Below, piece by piece: positions 28,411 to 36,642 of a DNA stretch of 64,000 nt. The DNA is from Tepidiphilus margaritifer DSM 15129. GTDB taxonomy: Bacteria; Pseudomonadota; Gammaproteobacteria; Burkholderiales; Rhodocyclaceae. The number at the start of each line of letters is the position of its first letter. Within the stretch, counting starts at the first letter, position 1. The translations under genes were made by a program, and so were the position numbers. The stretch is from the NCBI RefSeq assembly GCF_000425565.1, contig NZ_KE384397.1, positions 403,746 through 467,745 of the forward strand, read 5' to 3'. Below the pieces are notes generated by a model. It made no database searches. It was not told where the DNA came from and saw only the letters and a program-made list of their open reading frames with translations.

Positions 28411-30236
28411 CGCCCCAGCCAGCGCTCGAGCCGCGGCAGCAGTTCGTCGGGTCCGAGGTAGCCGGCCACGCGCAGCTCGCCATGCTCTTTGCCGCCGGGC
28501 GCGAAGAAGAGCAGGGCCGGCGGCCCGAAGAGCTCGAAGTGGCGCAGCAGCGCACGGGCGGATTCGTCGGCGGCGGTGACGTCCACGCCGAGGCGGGTCA
28601 CGTCGGCGAGGCGCTCGCGCACGCGAGGATCGTCCAAGGTCACGTGTTCCAATTCCAGGCAGGAGACGCACCAGTCGGCGCGCACGTCGACCAGCACGGG
28701 GCGATCGCTTGCGCGCACCGCCGATTCCAGTTCGGCGAGCGAGCGCACGGTGGGGACTTGCTGCACCGGCGCCGGGGCGGAAGAGGCTGCCGACAGACGC
28801 AGGGCGAGCGGCTGCAGCGGGTCGCGTGCTCCGCCCAACAGCCCCACCAGGGCGACGATGCCGTAGGTGGCAAGGGCGAGTCCCAGGGCCTTGCCCAAGC
28901 GCCGTATGGCCGACGCTTGCGGAGGCAGGGGGTCGATCGCATGCAGGAAGACGCCGGAGCCCAGCGCGAGCAGCGCCCAGCCGAGCAGCCACAGCCAATC
29001 CGGTGCCACCGGCCGCACGATCCACCAGGCGAGCGCCAGCATCAGCACGCCGAAGATGCGCTTTACGCCTTTGAGCCAGGGTCCGGAGCGCGGCAGCAGC
29101 TCACGGGCTCCCAGGCCCACTGCCAGCAAGGGTGCCCCCATCCCCAGACCCAAGGCGAAGAGCGCCCAGCCGCCGAGCCAGGCGTCCCCCGTGCGGGCGA
29201 TGTAGAGCATCGCCCCGGCGAGCGGCGCGGCCACGCAGGGGCCGACCACCAGCGCCGAGATCGCCCCCATGAGCGCGACGCCGAGATAGCGCCCTCCCGG
29301 CAGGCGTCCGGCCGTGGCATCGAGCCGGGTCTGCCAGGAGGCAGGCAACTGCAGCTCGTAGAGGCCGAACATCGACAAGGCGAGCAGTACGAACACCAGC
29401 GCAAAGCCTCCCAGCACCCAGGGGGTTTGCAGAGCGGCCGAGAGGAGCGTTCCCGAGAGTCCGGCGAGCGCTCCGGCGATCGCGTAGGTGGCGGCCATGG
29501 CCATGACGTAGGCGAGCGATAACCCGAAAGCCCGTCCGCGTGAGACGTGTTCCTTGCTTCCAACGATGATGCCGGAGACGATGGGAATCATGGGAAAGGT
29601 GCAGGGGGTGAAGGCAAGCAACAGCCCCAGGCCGAAAAAGGTGGCGAGCATGGGGGCCCAGTGACGCCCGGCGAGCGCTTGTGCCAGCCGTCCGCTCTCG
29701 TCGCCCGGCAGCGTGCTCGCGGGCGGCGCGGCTTCGGAGGTCGCAACCGGGGACCTCTCTACGGCACCGCGCAGCCGCTGGAGCAAACTGGTGGCAGGCG
29801 GGGCGGCGGCTACCTCGAGGTCGGTGACCACCGGCGGAAAGCAGATGCCCCCGTCCCAGCAGCCTTGGTAGGTGAGGCGCAGACGTTGCGGCATTACTCC
29901 CTCGAAGGCCAGCGGGATGGCGACCCGGTCGCGATAGACGGTGACGTTGCCGAGGAATTCGTCCTGCTTGGCTTCGCCCGGAGGCAGGCGAGGGGCTTGC
30001 AGCTGCGCACCGGCAGGAGCCGTGGCGGTGAATTTCAGCTTGTCCCGATAGAGGTAGTACCCCTCGCGGATGGCGAAGTCGACCACGATCGAGTGCTCCT
30101 CCCCGCGCCAGGCATGCGGGACGAAGGCTTCTTCCGGCGGCACCGGATCGGCCGCACGGGCGAGGAGCGGCGCGAAGAGGATGAGCAAGGACAGCAGGAC
30201 GTATGACAGGCGTAACCGGGAGCGAAGGCGACTCAT
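28407..30236 (-). CDS. dsbD: Thiol:disulfide interchange protein DsbD
   Basis: Moves electrons from cytosolic thioredoxin to periplasmic DsbC/DsbG-type partners, 609 residues. After a signal peptide (about 1-28) come the periplasmic alpha domain (CWDGGICFPP pair near 130), eight membrane segments with the two membrane Cys (FTPCTFPM and VGPCVAAPL), and the C-terminal thioredoxin-like gamma domain with ADWCVSCLELE. It overlaps cutA as ATGA, an arrangement common in proteobacteria, and its 3' end touches that of rep. Confidence 0.95.
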   Translation of the reverse strand: MSRLRSRLRLSYVLLSLLILFAPLLARAADPVPPEEAFVPHAWRGEEHSIVVDFAIREGYYLYRDKLKFTATAPAGAQLQAPRLPPGEAKQDEFLGNVTVYRDRVAIPLAFEGVMPQRLRLTYQGCWDGGICFPPVVTDLEVAAAPPATSLLQRLRGAVERSPVATSEAAPPASTLPGDESGRLAQALAGRHWAPMLATFFGLGLLLAFTPCTFPMIPIVSGIIVGSKEHVSRGRAFGLSLAYVMAMAATYAIAGALAGLSGTLLSAALQTPWVLGGFALVFVLLALSMFGLYELQLPASWQTRLDATAGRLPGGRYLGVALMGAISALVVGPCVAAPLAGAMLYIARTGDAWLGGWALFALGLGMGAPLLAVGLGARELLPRSGPWLKGVKRIFGVLMLALAWWIVRPVAPDWLWLLGWALLALGSGVFLHAIDPLPPQASAIRRLGKALGLALATYGIVALVGLLGGARDPLQPLALRLSAASSAPAPVQQVPTVRSLAELESAVRASDRPVLVDVRADWCVSCLELEHVTLDDPRVRERLADVTRLGVDVTAADESARALLRHFELFGPPALLFFAPGGKEHGELRVAGYLGPDELLPRLERWLGR

Positions 30237-30571
30237 GCAGGATCCTCGGGAACGGGCAATGTCTGCGCGGCGACCCACTCCAGGTAGGTGGGCAGCCCCG
30301 CCGACACTGAGACCGCGACGATTTCCGGGAGTTCATAGGGATGCAGCGCACGCAGGCGCTCCTGCAGCGCCGGGTAGCGCGCGGCGGTCGTCTTCATGAG
30401 CAAGAGGGTTTCCGCGTCTTCGTGCACCCTGCCCTGCCAGCGGTAGAGCGAGCGCAGGCCGGGAAGGACGTTGACGCAGGCGGCGAGTCGCTCCTCGACG
30501 AGGGTGCGGGCAAGCTCACGGGCCGTGTCGGGATCGGGGGCCGTGCAATATACGAGCAGGATCGTGTCCAT
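30233..30571 (-). CDS. cutA: Divalent-cation tolerance protein CutA
   Basis: Small trimeric ferredoxin-fold protein of uncertain physiological role, classically linked to copper tolerance, about 112 residues. It shows the family pattern LVYCTAPDPDTARELARTLVEERLAACVNVLPG with the metal-ligand Cys, then SLYRWQGRVHEDAETLLLMKT and HPYELPEIVAVSV. An AGGA site favours the ATG at 30571, with another start at 30577. Operon with dsbD. Confidence 0.94.
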   Translation of the reverse strand: MDTILLVYCTAPDPDTARELARTLVEERLAACVNVLPGLRSLYRWQGRVHEDAETLLLMKTTAARYPALQERLRALHPYELPEIVAVSVSAGLPTYLEWVAAQTLPVPEDPA

Positions 30572-30666
30572 CACCATCGTTCCTCATGACCGTGCTTCAT
30601 TATATCGCCCGGTGCCTTGGGGCTTCCTCGCTATAATGAATACGTTACGAGAGAAAAAAATTCATC

Positions 30667-31995
30667 ATGACCATCGTCTTCGTCTTGCTGTTGCTCGTGC
30701 TAGCGGGTGCGTTCTTCTCGCTGGCGGAGATCTCGCTTGCCGCCTCGCGCAGCGTGCGCCTCGAAATGTTGGCCAAGGAGGGCAACCTCGCGGCGAAACG
30801 GGTCTTGCACCTGCAGGATCAGCCGGGGCACTACTTTACGGTGGTGCAGATCGGCCTGAACGGCGTCGCCATCCTCGCCGGGGCGGTGGGCGAATCCTCG
30901 ATCACGCCCTCGCTCGAACCGCTCATCGTCCTCGTTTTACCTCCAGAATACGCCGGTTCGGTCGCCTCCTCCATCGCCTTTCTCGCCGTGACGCTGCTCT
31001 TCGTCGTGCTCGCCGACCTGGTCCCCAAGCGCCTCGCGCTGCTCTCCCCCGAGCGCATCGCCCTGGTGGTGGCTCCGCCGATGACGCTGCTCATGCGCCT
31101 GCTGCACCCTTTGGTGTGGGCGATCGACGCGCTCGCTTCCGCCGTGCTGCGCGTGGCCGGTGCGCCGGAGCGGCGTCGTGAGGAGGTCACCGTCGATGAA
31201 ATCGTGGCGCTCGCCGATGCCGCTACCCGGGCCGGGACGCTGCTCGCCGAAGAGCAGAAACTGGTGACGCGTGTCTTCGAGCTCGACGAGCGCACGGTGC
31301 GCACCGCCATGGTACCGCGTGACGAAATCGTGTATCTGCTGGTGGGGGAGGCCGAGGAGAGCATCCGCAAGAAACTGCGCAATCATCCGCACGGGAAATT
31401 TCCCGTCTGCGACGGCTCGCTCGATCGACCCGTGGGTTACGTCGATACGCGCGATCTCTTCCTGGCGATCATCGATGGGGAAAAGGTCTCGCTCACCGCC
31501 GAGATGGTGGTGCGGGATTTGTTGGTCTTCCCCGATACGCTCACGCTGCTCGAGGCGCTGCAGCGCTTTCGCAGCGCGGGGCAGGATTTCGCTCTCATCG
31601 TCAATGAATACGCCATCGTCGTTGGTCTTCTCACCCTGCGTGACGTGATGGACACCGTGGTCGCGGTCGATCCAGTGGTGGGGCGCGAAGAAATGATCGT
31701 GCAGCGCGATGCCGATTCCTGGCTGCTCGACGGGCTCACCCCCATCGCCGAGGTGGCCGAGGTGCTCGGCATCGATGAATTCGAGGGCTCGGAGCACTTC
31801 GAGACCATCGCCGGCTTCATGATGTACCACTTGCGCAAGGTGCCCAAGCGCACTGATGCGCTCGAATACAAGGGCTATCGCTTCGAGGTGGTCGATATCG
31901 ACAACTATCGTATCGACCAGCTGCTGGTGACGCGCCTGGCGCCGCCATCGGAGGCGACGCCAGCGGCGGAAAGGGAAGAATCGTCCCCTTCTTGA
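30667..31995 (+). CDS. CNNM/CorC-like membrane protein with DUF21, CBS pair and CorC_HlyC domain
   Basis: Probable ion (magnesium/cobalt) transport or efflux-related protein of the YtfL/hemolysin-C-like group, 442 residues. A DUF21 membrane domain (about 1-190) opens with VLAGAFFSLAEISLAASR. A CBS pair (about 210-335, RTAMVPRDEIVYL and VVRDLLVFPDTLTLLEAL) and the C-terminal CorC_HlyC domain (about 345-430, WLLDGLTPIAEVAEVLGI) follow. A TATAAT at 30632-30637 may be its -10. Old hemolysin labels for this family are misleading. Confidence 0.88.
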   Translation: MTIVFVLLLLVLAGAFFSLAEISLAASRSVRLEMLAKEGNLAAKRVLHLQDQPGHYFTVVQIGLNGVAILAGAVGESSITPSLEPLIVLVLPPEYAGSVASSIAFLAVTLLFVVLADLVPKRLALLSPERIALVVAPPMTLLMRLLHPLVWAIDALASAVLRVAGAPERRREEVTVDEIVALADAATRAGTLLAEEQKLVTRVFELDERTVRTAMVPRDEIVYLLVGEAEESIRKKLRNHPHGKFPVCDGSLDRPVGYVDTRDLFLAIIDGEKVSLTAEMVVRDLLVFPDTLTLLEALQRFRSAGQDFALIVNEYAIVVGLLTLRDVMDTVVAVDPVVGREEMIVQRDADSWLLDGLTPIAEVAEVLGIDEFEGSEHFETIAGFMMYHLRKVPKRTDALEYKGYRFEVVDIDNYRIDQLLVTRLAPPSEATPAAEREESSPS

Positions 31996-31996
31996 A

Positions 31997-32212
31997 TCAC
32001 TTGCCGATCTGATCGCCGATGAGCCCACCGATGGCGGCCCCGCCGACGGTGCCGAGCAGATGTCCTTCGGAGACTGCCGCCCCGACCACGCCGCCCACGG
32101 CGGCACCGCCCACGGCGGCTTTCTCGCGGGGCGACATATGATCCCACGTGGCACACCCGCCCAACAGACTCAAGACGGAAGTGGCAAACGTGACAAGGAA
32201 GATTCGTTTCAT
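31997..32212 (-). CDS. Small glycine-zipper lipoprotein
   Basis: 71 residues with a lipobox (LSLLGGC, Cys20) followed by an alternating Gly/Ala zipper (EKAAVGGAAVGGVVGAA and GTVGGAAIGGLIGDQIGK), the pattern of SlyB/OsmB-like outer-membrane glycine-zipper proteins. It probably sits in the outer membrane and may form oligomers; function unknown. It is convergent with the CorC-like gene. Confidence 0.85.
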   Translation of the reverse strand: MKRIFLVTFATSVLSLLGGCATWDHMSPREKAAVGGAAVGGVVGAAVSEGHLLGTVGGAAIGGLIGDQIGK

Positions 32213-32290
32213 AGCCGCTCCTCTTGGTGATTTACACGTTTTATTTATACCGGGAGCGGCGCATGGAAGATGTTTCGGGATGTCAATCGG

Positions 32291-32857
32291 TCAGGGCTGT
32301 TTGATCCGCGTGATCTTCGTGCCCTCGATGTTGATGCCACCCATGAGCCCCTGTTGGTCGAAAATGAAGGCGTAGGCGTCGTCACGCAAGGTGGTGGTCG
32401 AGAGGTTCTTCGCCAGCCCCTCGTCGACCACGGTGAGGGTCGGGCCCGTACCCAGTTCCCAGCCGTGACTTTCTTCGAGGTACTTGAGGGCGCTATCCGT
32501 CATGAGGAAGAGGGCATAGCCATAGCTCTGCGCCCCGAGCTGCAAACCCCACGAGGCGGAGACGGAATTGTAGAACCCTCGTACCTTACCATTGACGAAG
32601 AGTACGCCTTCGCCATAGCTTCCGCCAAAGACGAGACCGGCCTTGATGATGTTGGGAAAGACCAGTACTCCCTTGGCCGACTTGGCGATGGCGTCGGCAG
32701 CCGGGTTGATCTTGCGCAGGGTTTCGAGTGCCTCGCGCGCGTCGCGCACGAGCTCTTCCTGAGTGGTGGCAGCCCATACGCTGGAGGTGAAACCGAGCGC
32801 GAGGGCCAACGACAGGGCTTGGAACCAGGGCAGGAAACGGCGGATGGGGAGCGGCAT
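32291..32857 (-). CDS. SYLF-domain (YSC84-like) exported protein
   Basis: 188 residues with a signal peptide (LPIRRFLPWFQALSLALALG...VWA) followed by a SYLF lipid-binding domain: KSAKGVLVFPNIIKAGLVFG, SYGEGVLFVNGKVRGFYN, SVSASWGLQLGAQSYGYALF, and a C-terminal DDAYAFIFDQQGLMGGINIE. Proteins of this group in bacteria are periplasmic and of unknown function. The frame stays open far upstream, but 32857 is the only start giving a signal peptide. Confidence 0.88.
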   Translation of the reverse strand: MPLPIRRFLPWFQALSLALALGFTSSVWAATTQEELVRDAREALETLRKINPAADAIAKSAKGVLVFPNIIKAGLVFGGSYGEGVLFVNGKVRGFYNSVSASWGLQLGAQSYGYALFLMTDSALKYLEESHGWELGTGPTLTVVDEGLAKNLSTTTLRDDAYAFIFDQQGLMGGINIEGTKITRIKQP

Positions 32858-33010
32858 GGCAAGTCTCCTCGAGGTGGTCGGACGATAAGATGATCCTATT
32901 TCAGGATAGTCGGGTCGAGGCGGAATGCAAGGGATTCTGTGCAGATGGGGTGGCGTGTTCGTGCCCTTCGGCGTTACACTCGCGGAAATTTTCTGCCAAC
33001 CGGACAGCTC

Positions 33011-34162
33011 ATGCATCTTGCCGACGTCACGTTGTTCTACTCGGAAGCGAGCGGGGGCGTGCGGACGTATCTGGAGTCGAAGCGGCGCTTTCTCTCTTCG
33101 GTCGAGGGGGTGCGGCATACCTTGGTGGTTCCGGGCGCTGAAGATCGGTCCGCGCTCGGCTGCGAGGCGATCTCGGCCTGGCCCATTCCTTTCTCCACCG
33201 GTTATCGATTCCCTTTGCGCCCTGGTCCGTGGGAAGATCGCCTCGTTGCCTTGGCCCCCGACGTGATCGAGGCGGAAGATCCTTACGTTCCCGCTTGGGC
33301 GGCCCTGGCTGCCGGGGAGCGGTTGGGCGTGCCGGTGATCGGCTTCTACCATTCGGATCTTCCCCGCCTCGTCGAGCGACGCTTCGGCCGCGCCTGGGGG
33401 CGTGCGGCGGCCGCCTATGTGCGTCATCTCTACCGGCGATTCGACCGGGTGCTCACGCCCAGCCGTACCATGGTGGAGCATCTGGCGGCGATCGGCGTGG
33501 AGGGTGCGATCGCCCAACCCTTGGGCGTCGATACGGCCGCGTTCTCGCCGGCGCGGCGCGACCACGCTCTGCGCGCCGAGCTGGGTATCCCTCAATCGCG
33601 CTGCCTCATGGTCTTCGCCGGCCGCGGTGCCCGCGAGAAGAACCTCGACGTGCTGCTCGCGGCGGCGCGGCTCTTGGGTGAAGATTTCCATCTGCTGCTC
33701 GTCGGGAGCGCCATGCCGCGGCGGGTGCCGGAAAACGTGACCGTGGTCGACCGCTTCGTTGGCCGTGAAGACGTCGCCCGTATTCTTGCCAGTGCCGATC
33801 TGCTCGTCCATGCCGGCAATCAGGAGACCTTCGGCCTGGTGGTGCTCGAGGCGATGGCGAGCGGCATTCCCGTAGTCGGCGTGGCCGGCGGGGCCGTGTC
33901 CGAACTGGTGCCGCCCGAGGCCGGCCGGATCGCTCCGCGTCTGGATGCGGCGGTGTTTGCGCAGACGGTGCGTGAGTTCGTCCGTGAGGTCGATCTCGAA
34001 GAGGCCGGGCGGCAGGCGCGCGCCTGGGTGGAGCGCCGTTACGCTTGGCCGGCGGTGCTTCCCGGACTGCTGGAGCACTACCGTGCCCTGTGCGGCGTAC
34101 CCTCGCTGCTGCCGGTGCCGGTGGCTGCGGAAGTGGTCGATGCCTGGCAGGGGGGGCGATGA
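33011..34162 (+). CDS. Family 4 glycosyltransferase
   Basis: GT-B fold retaining glycosyltransferase, 383 residues, resembling mannosyl/glucosyl transferases that decorate lipids. It starts MHLADVTLFYSEASGGVRTY, a GT4 N-terminal signature. The nucleotide-sugar domain has VFAGRGAREKNLDVLLAAARLL, and the E-x7-E motif lies in HAGNQETFGLVVLEAMASGIPVV. Acceptor and donor cannot be deduced. It overlaps the following deacetylase-like gene as ATGA, so the two probably work on one glycoconjugate. Confidence 0.88.
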   Translation: MHLADVTLFYSEASGGVRTYLESKRRFLSSVEGVRHTLVVPGAEDRSALGCEAISAWPIPFSTGYRFPLRPGPWEDRLVALAPDVIEAEDPYVPAWAALAAGERLGVPVIGFYHSDLPRLVERRFGRAWGRAAAAYVRHLYRRFDRVLTPSRTMVEHLAAIGVEGAIAQPLGVDTAAFSPARRDHALRAELGIPQSRCLMVFAGRGAREKNLDVLLAAARLLGEDFHLLLVGSAMPRRVPENVTVVDRFVGREDVARILASADLLVHAGNQETFGLVVLEAMASGIPVVGVAGGAVSELVPPEAGRIAPRLDAAVFAQTVREFVREVDLEEAGRQARAWVERRYAWPAVLPGLLEHYRALCGVPSLLPVPVAAEVVDAWQGGR

Positions 34163-34974
34163 AGGCGTGCTTCTCGGTGGTCCTGCACGACGTGGCACCG
34201 GCCACGTGGCCGCTGTATGCGGACTTCGCGGCCAAAGCGGCATCCTGGGGCGTGCCGCTCACGCTCCTTCTCGTGCCCGACTACCACGGACAAGGGACGT
34301 TCGACCGGGAGCCGCGCTTTTGTGCCGCGATCGAGCGGGAGCTGGCCCGCGGCGGCGAGGCAGTGCTGCACGGGTATTTTCATGCCGACGGGCTGCCCTG
34401 TCATGGACCGATCGACTTCGTGCGCCGGCGCATCTTCACCCATGAGGGGGAATTCGCGGCGATCCCCGAGGATGAGGCCCAAGCACGGCTCGAACGGGGC
34501 CTCGCGCTCTTCGCGCGCCTGGGTTGGCCGGTGGAGGGTTTCGTCGCGCCGGGTTGGCTTCTGGGAGAAGGCGCCTGGCGCGCGCTCGCGCGTACGCCCT
34601 TGCGCTATACCAGTTCGCCGCGGCGGGTATATGCACGCACGGACAGGCAGTGGCGCCCGATCGAGGCGCCCAGCCTCGTGTGGAGCGCCCGCAGCGGCTG
34701 GCGGCGGCTCGTCTCGCAGCTGGTCAATGAGCGCTGGTTGAGACGCGGCGCGGACCGTCCCTGGCTGCGACTGGGATTGCATCCGGTGGATATGCGCCAC
34801 GAGCGCTCGCGCCGTTTCTGGGAGCGGGCGATGCTCGCGCTGCTGGCCGAACGAACGCCGTGCACCAAGGGCGAAGCGCTTCGCAGTCTGGCGTCGTTAC
34901 AGCAGGGCGGCGACGGCGGCGTACTCGTCGCGCAGCAAGCGCAGGCAGCGGGCGACGCCGTGCGCGCCCTCTAG
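34159..34974 (+). CDS. DUF2334 polysaccharide-deacetylase-like protein
   Basis: 271 residues with the DUF2334 version of the NodB-like deacetylase barrel: SVVLHDVAPATWPLYADF at the start (metal Asp), then GGEAVLHGYFHADGLP (HGY-H metal ligands) and a late RLGLHPVDMRH. It is coupled by ATGA to the glycosyltransferase, suggesting N- or O-deacetylation of the sugar it adds. The last 26 codons overlap the convergent FMN dehydrogenase gene by 78 bases. Confidence 0.8.
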   Translation: MKACFSVVLHDVAPATWPLYADFAAKAASWGVPLTLLLVPDYHGQGTFDREPRFCAAIERELARGGEAVLHGYFHADGLPCHGPIDFVRRRIFTHEGEFAAIPEDEAQARLERGLALFARLGWPVEGFVAPGWLLGEGAWRALARTPLRYTSSPRRVYARTDRQWRPIEAPSLVWSARSGWRRLVSQLVNERWLRRGADRPWLRLGLHPVDMRHERSRRFWERAMLALLAERTPCTKGEALRSLASLQQGGDGGVLVAQQAQAAGDAVRAL

Positions 34975-35916
34975 GGCAAGCGCTGCCACGTAGGGGCGGC
35001 CGACGAGCACGGCCGACGCGCCCAGTGCCAAGGCTTTGGCGACGTCGCTGCCGCGGCGCACACCCCCGTCGAAGAGGATTGTCATCCGTTTGCCCGTGGC
35101 TCGTGCGAGCGGGGAAAGCCGTGCAAGGCTCGCGGGGGCGGCGTCGAAGGTGCGTCCGCCGTGGTTGGAGACGACGAGGCCGTCGTAACCCAGCCGCGCC
35201 AATGCGTCGGCGTCTTCTTCGTGCAGCACGCCTTTGGCAAGAAGGGGCTGCCGCACATGATCGCGCAGCCAGGCGAGATCATCGCGTGTCGGCGCGAGGG
35301 CAAGGAGGGCCGCCAGGTCGTGCGTGCGCTGTGTCGGCGCCTGGGGGTCGAGGTTTGCCGGCGCTGCCTGCGGCGGCAGGCGGAAACCGCTGCGCCACAA
35401 CCGCCAGCGCAAGCCTCCGATGGGCGCATCCAGGGTGATCATCCAGGCTTCTGGACGCAGCGCCGCGGCGCGCTCGATGAGCCGAGCGGTGGCGGCGCGA
35501 TCGCCCTGCCAGTAGATCTGGAACCACAGCGGTTCTTCTTCGGCGAGCTGGCGCAGTTGCGGCCAGGGGGTGCTCGCCAGGCTGGAGACGATGGGCGTGA
35601 CACCCTGCGCCAGCGCTGCGAGGACGCTCGCCGCCTCGCCGTCGGGATGGAAGAGCCGCTGGTGTGCGATCGGCGCGAGCAGCAGCGGCAAGGCGTGGCG
35701 CCGGCCGAACAGGGTTGGCCCATTAGGCGGGGCGGGAGGCGTTTCGCGCACGAAACGGGGGATGAGGGTGGCAGCGTCCAGCGCCTCGCGGTTGCGCCGC
35801 GCCGCCAGTTCGGCTTCGGCCCCACCGAAGAGGTACGCGGCGACGTCCGGCGGCAGCTGCCGTTGCGCGAGCTCGAGGTAGTCTTCGGCGCACACGGGCG
35901 CAGGAGTGCCAGACAC
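34897..35916 (-). CDS. FMN-dependent alpha-hydroxyacid dehydrogenase family protein
   Basis: Predicted FMN flavoprotein of the lactate dehydrogenase/glycolate oxidase family, 339 residues. It shows PVCAEDYLELAQRQLPPDVAAYL, then PLLLAPIAHQRLFHPDGEAA, the active-site His in LVVSNHGGRTFD and the phosphate loop LFDGGVRRGSDVAKALALGA...VGRP. The GTG at 35916 lies right after the piuC stop with GGAG inside piuC. As the last gene of a Fur-type iron operon its substrate may be related to siderophore or redox metabolism; that is inference. Confidence 0.82.
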   Translation of the reverse strand: MSGTPAPVCAEDYLELAQRQLPPDVAAYLFGGAEAELAARRNREALDAATLIPRFVRETPPAPPNGPTLFGRRHALPLLLAPIAHQRLFHPDGEAASVLAALAQGVTPIVSSLASTPWPQLRQLAEEEPLWFQIYWQGDRAATARLIERAAALRPEAWMITLDAPIGGLRWRLWRSGFRLPPQAAPANLDPQAPTQRTHDLAALLALAPTRDDLAWLRDHVRQPLLAKGVLHEEDADALARLGYDGLVVSNHGGRTFDAAPASLARLSPLARATGKRMTILFDGGVRRGSDVAKALALGASAVLVGRPYVAALALEGAHGVARCLRLLRDEYAAVAALL

Positions 35917-35918
35917 GG

Positions 35919-36599
35919 CTAGACGCTCCAGCGCCGCAGCAGGTTGTGATAGAGGGTGGAGAATCGGGCGGCGAGTTCCCCTTCGCCGTGTTCGCTGCGC
36001 AGTGTCAGGGTGGCCATGTCGAGCTCGAAGAGCAACCGTCGTTCGACCGGATCGGGCACCAGGCTCTGGAACCACATGAATGAGGCGAGCCGCTCGCCCC
36101 GGGTGACCGGCGTGACTTCGTGCAGCGAACTGGCGGGGTAGATGACGATGGAGCCGGCCTTGCCCTTGACGCGCTGCGTGCCGAAGAGGTCGTGGATGAC
36201 GAGCTCACCCCCGTCGTATTCCTCCGGTGCGCTGAAAAAGAGAGTGGCCGAGACGTCGGTGCGCAGTTTTCGTTCGCCGACGAGGCGGATGGCGGCATCG
36301 ACGTGGGGCCCGTAGCGTTCGCCTTCGCCGACGGCGCGATAGCGGTTGAACTGCGGCGGGAAGATGTCGCGCGGCAGGACGGCCGAAAAAACGAGCGGCT
36401 CGCGCTCGAGCGCCTGCAGTACCAGCTGGCGCAGGGGGGCGAGGGTGGGGCAGTCTTCGGCGATCTGCTGGTTGTTCTTGACTTCGCGGGCGAGCGGCCC
36501 GGCGGTGCTGCGGCCATCGATCCAGCGCGCCTGCGCGAGCAGTGCCCGGGCATGGTCGACTTCCGCGGCGGAGAGGACTTCGTCGATCGTCAGGAGCAT
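35919..36599 (-). CDS. piuC: PiuC-type Fe(II)/2-oxoglutarate dioxygenase
   Basis: 226 residues, the normal length of the YbiX/PiuC PKHD-type hydroxylases found beside catecholate siderophore receptors. It has LLTIDEVLSAAEVDHARALL, then VKNNQQIAEDC, the iron ligands in GPHVDAAIR (His-x-Asp) and SLHEVTPVTRGERLA (distal His plus 2-oxoglutarate Arg), and a cytosolic profile. It follows the receptor gene in the iron operon. Confidence 0.92.
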   Translation of the reverse strand: MLLTIDEVLSAAEVDHARALLAQARWIDGRSTAGPLAREVKNNQQIAEDCPTLAPLRQLVLQALEREPLVFSAVLPRDIFPPQFNRYRAVGEGERYGPHVDAAIRLVGERKLRTDVSATLFFSAPEEYDGGELVIHDLFGTQRVKGKAGSIVIYPASSLHEVTPVTRGERLASFMWFQSLVPDPVERRLLFELDMATLTLRSEHGEGELAARFSTLYHNLLRRWSV

Positions 36600-36642
36600 G
36601 GCATTTTCCGTGAGAGGCGGGGCTTCGCGCCCCGCCGAAAGC

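Noticed and set aside
30617-30637. Full sigma-70 promoter for the CorC-like gene
   Set aside because: The TATAAT is good, but the only TTG-type -35 candidate is nine bases away; no properly spaced -35 was found, so only the -10 is mentioned.
32858-34243. Long N-terminal extension of the SYLF protein frame
   Set aside because: It is antisense to the glycosyltransferase gene, and the true start with a signal peptide is at 32857.
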